DNA from: a virus | DNA: 22,924 nt | Direction: 5' to 3' (one strand) | Virus record (IMG/VR): IMGVR_UViG_3300023174_000663 | Location: 1 to 22,924 of that record | In this document: positions 20,892-22,924 of the stretch, one piece after another | How the letters are laid out: each line of letters opens with the position of its first letter | How positions within the stretch are numbered: the stretch's first letter is position 1 | Program-made: the position numbers and the translations under genes | The notes under the pieces: model-generated | Told to the model about the DNA's origin: nothing | The model's database searches: none | Seen by the model: the letters and a program-made list of their open reading frames with translations, nothing else

Positions 20892-21437
20892 TCACGGTGA
20901 AACTAGCTTATCGTACACTTCTTTTTCATATTCAAAGTCGTGAGCATTGCGAGCAATTCTGGCCAAGCCATAAGAATCTGCAGCGTTATCATCAGTAAAC
21001 TCTACGCCCCACTTTTTGTAAACAGCCAACAAAATTTGGTTTTTATCTACTCGTCCTTTACCAGTAATGTATTTCTTTAAGCTGGTAGGTGGGACTACTA
21101 AAGGAAAAGCGGCCTCTTCTGTTTGAAACCGATATTTGTCAAAAAGAGCTAAACGTATCATTCCACCCAGTTCGCCAGCCATATTAGCCATTTGGCTTCC
21201 AAACGCATAACCTTCAATAGCAATGGCTTCCACAATGAAAGTATCCAAAAAGCCGAGCATAAAAGCCCGAGCTTTATGAAGCCTTTCAACACCCGTTCCA
21301 TCAAGTTTTTTTACCTCCGTGTAGTAATTTCCAACGGCATCAATAGCAGTAATAGCAAAGCCAGAATAAGACTGGTCAATTCCTATGGCTACTGCGCCTT
21401 TAAGATTTGGTGAACCCCAAATTTTTGGATTAGGCAC
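20892..21437 (-). CDS. RuvC-like Holliday junction resolvase
   Basis: 181 residues from the GTG at 21437, preferred because it overlaps the upstream gene by only 8 bases; the frame is open to 21530. Motifs: A-I-G-I-D21-Q-S-Y-S-G-F-A-I, A-I-A-I-E75-G-Y (72-77) and D149-D-N-A-A-D154-S-Y-G-L-A. These are the RNase H-like RuvC core acidic residues. T125-G-K-G-R-V-D-K-N-Q precedes the last helix, as in RuvC. It would cut four-way DNA junctions during recombination or packaging, probably as a dimer with Mg2+. Next to the UvsY-like candidate, it fits a recombination group. Confidence 0.88.
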   Translation of the reverse strand: MPNPKIWGSPNLKGAVAIGIDQSYSGFAITAIDAVGNYYTEVKKLDGTGVERLHKARAFMLGFLDTFIVEAIAIEGYAFGSQMANMAGELGGMIRLALFDKYRFQTEEAAFPLVVPPTSLKKYITGKGRVDKNQILLAVYKKWGVEFTDDNAADSYGLARIARNAHDFEYEKEVYDKLVSP

Positions 21438-21663
21438 TTCCCAGTCCAACTCTCTGTAAGGAAGCACAAGGGTAAGCTTGAGGCTGCTCAACCCCATCAA
21501 TAAGCTCTTTACAAATACCGCAGTTACCATTCACATTTGGATGACGCTCTAAATGTCTACGCTGAATCTCTAAATAGGTTGGAAGCTGTGCTTTCTTTTT
21601 ACGAGACTGGGGGCCATATTGAGCCAACAATTCTTCTCGTTTTTTAGCGGTATCTCTACTCAT
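21430..21663 (-). CDS. 77-aa basic protein with Cys motif
   Basis: The ATG at 21663 is chosen because AGAAGATA precedes it and the upstream start at 21744 would cover the tiny neighbouring gene. Basic N-terminal half (SRDTAKKREELLAQYGPQSR, KKKAQLP). Then 'RHLERHPNVNGNCGICKELI', giving C48-x2-C51 with H37/H41, and C66 in a YPC context. It resembles the H-x3-H...C-x2-C...YPC pattern of its neighbours. Possible nucleic-acid binder. Confidence 0.7.
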   Translation of the reverse strand: MSRDTAKKREELLAQYGPQSRKKKAQLPTYLEIQRRHLERHPNVNGNCGICKELIDGVEQPQAYPCASLQRVGLGSA

Positions 21664-21760
21664 TATCTTCTGCAACCTCGGCGTAACATTCCCAACAATT
21701 AATAATAGCGGCACGACCGCCGTGCCTACGGCAATTAGAAACATCTACATCATCTATCAT
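21656..21760 (-). CDS. 34-aa Cys-pair micro-protein
   Basis: A 34-codon gene between two coupled neighbours: its ATG overlaps the stop of the 73-aa gene (ATGA at 21757-21760) and its stop lies inside the next gene's start. NCRRHGGRAAIINCWECYAE holds C10, H13, C22 and C25, a compact zinc-binding candidate. The ribosome-binding context is the repeated GGTGAGCAAGA tail of the gene upstream. Very short, so moderate confidence. Confidence 0.55.
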   Translation of the reverse strand: MIDDVDVSNCRRHGGRAAIINCWECYAEVAEDNE

Positions 21761-21978
21761 TCTTGCTCACCATCTAACGCTTTGATAGTTGGGCAAGGAT
21801 ACAGCATACAGCAGTAATCACAAATCTCATAGGACTCAGCATCTTCTTCTTCTCGTGCATGCAACTCACGCACACGCTGGATGGCTTCAGTCTTTTGCTT
21901 GTTTAGTTCCATGTACTGAACAGCAGTTGCGTTCCAGTTCACTTCACCGACGTCAATAGTTTCAATTTTGTCACTCAT
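21757..21978 (-). CDS. 73-aa 'YPCPT' Cys protein, copy B
   Basis: Helical N-terminal part with E-A-I-Q-R-V-R-E-L-H (31-40), then C53-D-Y-C56-C57-x4-C62 and the tail YPCPTIKALDGEQE, which is identical in the next gene upstream. Small Cys proteins ending in W/Y-P-C-P-T-x3-L are familiar in actinobacteriophages; role unknown. ATGA junctions at both ends. Confidence 0.75.
   Translation of the reverse strand: MSDKIETIDVGEVNWNATAVQYMELNKQKTEAIQRVRELHAREEEDAESYEICDYCCMLYPCPTIKALDGEQE
21758..21801. repeat. Direct repeat copy 1 (gene tail and next start)
   Basis: CATTCTTGCTCACCATCTAA continuing to 21801 matches 21976-22019 at about 40 of 44-45 positions. It encodes the shared TIKALDGEQE tail plus the ATGA start of the following gene. 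Part of a tandem duplication; see the second copy. Confidence 0.8.
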
Positions 21979-22259
21979 TCTTGCTCACCGTCTAATGCTT
22001 TGATAGTTGGACAAGGGTAGTCTGAGTAGCAGTCTTGACACATAGTCCAGTCCTCAATGTACTCTCCACAACAGTCAGGGTCACCACACACACTGTCGTT
22101 GGCATCCACTTCTTTGTGCAACTCACGCACACGCTTAACAGCCTCAACTGCTTCATCAAGGGTAGGCTCATCTTCATACAACCCAGCCTCTTCAGCAATA
22201 CGAATCATGTCTGCTAGTGCCTCTTTACGGATAGCCGCTTGGCTACTGTAATCGCACAT
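21975..22259 (-). CDS. 94-aa 'YPCPT' Cys protein, copy A
   Basis: Longer paralogue of the 73-aa gene. Same 'RVRELH' (43-48) and the same tail, YPCPTIKALDGEQE, with an extra Cys block: C58-x4-C63-C64, C74-x2-C77 and C83. The N-terminal helix is different (RKEALADMIRIAEEAGLYED). TGATG junction with the UvsY-like gene, ATGA junction with copy B. Two genes in a row from one duplication. Confidence 0.77.
   Translation of the reverse strand: MCDYSSQAAIRKEALADMIRIAEEAGLYEDEPTLDEAVEAVKRVRELHKEVDANDSVCGDPDCCGEYIEDWTMCQDCYSDYPCPTIKALDGEQE
21976..22019. repeat. Direct repeat copy 2 (gene tail and next start)
   Basis: Second copy of the 44-base repeat. In addition, TGCAACTCACGCACACGCT is identical at 21860-21878 and 22117-22135. 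So both the RVRELH segment and the tail are duplicated, with about 39 extra bases in the longer gene between them. Confidence 0.8.
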
Positions 22260-22735
22260 CAGGTTGTGAACTTACTGACTCGGCTGAAGTTACCAGACGT
22301 ACGGCGAGTCAACTCACGGCTAATAAAAGCACAGTCACGCTCAACGTTAATATGAAGCATCTCCATACCTTTGCGGTAGTTATGCTGAACTTCATACCTG
22401 TACTCAGCCTCCTGAACCGTATCCTCTACGGCTACCAAAGCTTTAATAGCGGCTACGGTCATTTTAGGTTGAGTATGCTTAGCCGTAAACTCTGCCTCAA
22501 TAAGGTCCAACTGCTTCTTAGCAGACGACTCATCCATAGCCGCTACAGTAACCTGAGCAAGGATAAAAGATAAGTAAGCGTTGTACTCTTGCCATAACCT
22601 CATTACACCCAAATCATCAAGGTCAGTAATATCAAAAGGCATATCTGGAATGATACCTTCAAACTCAGTATCAATCCCAAATCCTTGACTACGCATAGTA
22701 TCTAACGCCAAGTTAGCACTATCTCCCAAACGCAT
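22259..22735 (-). CDS. Helical protein, possible UvsY-like recombination mediator
   Basis: 158 residues from the ATG at 22735; a GTG at 22759 is the alternative. All-helical, with 'LWQEYNAYLSFILAQVTVAA' (about 47-66), 'KMTVAAIKALVAVEDTVQEA', 'EYRYEVQHNYRKGMEMLHIN', and 'FISRELTRRT' near the end. The last motif and the 'A-E-x-x-Y...L' helix pattern recall T4-type UvsY-like proteins, which load recombinase on ssDNA. This is weak recognition. Its position upstream of the RuvC-like gene is consistent. It could also be a generic phage coiled protein. Confidence 0.7.
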   Translation of the reverse strand: MRLGDSANLALDTMRSQGFGIDTEFEGIIPDMPFDITDLDDLGVMRLWQEYNAYLSFILAQVTVAAMDESSAKKQLDLIEAEFTAKHTQPKMTVAAIKALVAVEDTVQEAEYRYEVQHNYRKGMEMLHINVERDCAFISRELTRRTSGNFSRVSKFTT

Positions 22736-22736
22736 A

Positions 22737-22924
22737 TTAATTGTCACTGTACACTTCACACTTCTTGCACATCGTGCCGTTGTTAACGTTACAAGCAGGT
22801 GGAGTGTCGTTCTTTACTGCCTCAACGATAGATAGAGCAGCGTCAAACAACTCAGTAACACCAAAGTCAGACTTACTAACCACAAGTTCTTTACGCTTCT
22901 GGTCTACCTTGGATTCGTAAATAA
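22737..22924 (-). CDS. Partial Cys-containing protein, 5' end outside window
   Basis: 62 residues to a TAA at 22737, open to the end of the window with no start seen inside. Helical region (IYESKVDQKRKELVVSKSDF, TELFDAALSIVEAVK), then CNVNNGTMCKKCEVYSDN with C-x7-C-x2-C, again a Cys motif near the C-terminus. Function unknown. It lies immediately upstream of the UvsY-like gene. Confidence 0.66.
   Translation of the reverse strand, partial: IYESKVDQKRKELVVSKSDFGVTELFDAALSIVEAVKNDTPPACNVNNGTMCKKCEVYSDN

Noticed and set aside
21438-21530. Extended N-terminus of the RuvC-like gene
   Set aside because: Would overlap the preceding gene by about 100 bases, and the added residues are not part of the RuvC fold. 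The GTG at 21437 leaves an 8-base overlap like its neighbours.
1-22924. tRNA genes, CRISPR arrays, insertion sequences, integrase or attachment sites
   Set aside because: No tRNA T-arm/acceptor arrangement, no regularly spaced repeats, no transposase or recombinase motifs seen on either strand. A tRNA scan would settle the first point.

Overview
The window looks like part of a large, double-stranded DNA tailed phage of actinobacteria (a phage, or a prophage or metagenome contig of one). The gene packing is phage-like: most genes are under 150 codons, and neighbours overlap in ATGA, TAATG or GTGA junctions. The recognisable genes are typical lytic-phage accessory functions: class II ribonucleotide reductase, RuvC-like resolvase, a nucleotide-modification-associated protein, a metallophosphoesterase, a glycosyltransferase and a SpoVS-like protein. 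The small HTH protein with a C-terminal HxxGxCxC motif and the 'YPCPT' cysteine proteins remind me of actinobacteriophages, and the gene mix is reminiscent of large Streptomyces phages. That host call is inference from memory, not from a search. No terminase, portal, capsid, tail, polymerase, integrase, tRNA or CRISPR array is visible here.

Layout. (1) Bases 112-7364, plus strand: one continuous run of 29 small genes, probably one operon of early or host-takeover type. Most are unknown, acidic and/or carry CxxC pairs. Recognisable members are a KOW/SH3-like protein, an XRE-type HTH regulator, two widely conserved phage unknowns, an Nmad1/DUF1599-like protein and a class I methyltransferase. 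(2) 7381-7404: a strong bidirectional terminator where the two transcription units converge. (3) 22924-7420, minus strand: a second set of genes, read here in transcription order. First comes a recombination/regulation group: partial Cys protein, UvsY-like candidate, duplicated YPCPT Cys proteins, RuvC-like resolvase, SpoVS, a small unknown with a terminator, an HTH protein and a metallophosphoesterase. Next (18794-13273) comes a block of mostly unrecognised proteins, several Pro/Gly/Ser/Thr-rich and probably disordered, others with zinc-ribbon-like Cys pairs. Last comes a block of enzyme-like genes: nucleotidyltransferase-like, glycosyltransferase, tiny zinc ribbon, HAD-like, TGT/DpdA-like fusion, and class II RNR. 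A single 57-codon plus-strand gene (16752-16925) sits inside this minus-strand block.

Working model. RNR supplies dNTPs for replication, and the RuvC-like (and possibly UvsY-like) proteins serve recombination. The Nmad1-like, methyltransferase, TGT-like, HAD-like, glycosyltransferase and nucleotidyltransferase-like genes flank RNR on both sides of the terminator. Together they could form a nucleotide or DNA modification cassette, which is the most interesting functional hypothesis here. The phage-borne SpoVS gene suggests interference with host development or sporulation. About a third of all genes encode very small cysteine-pair proteins, several of them under 60 codons.
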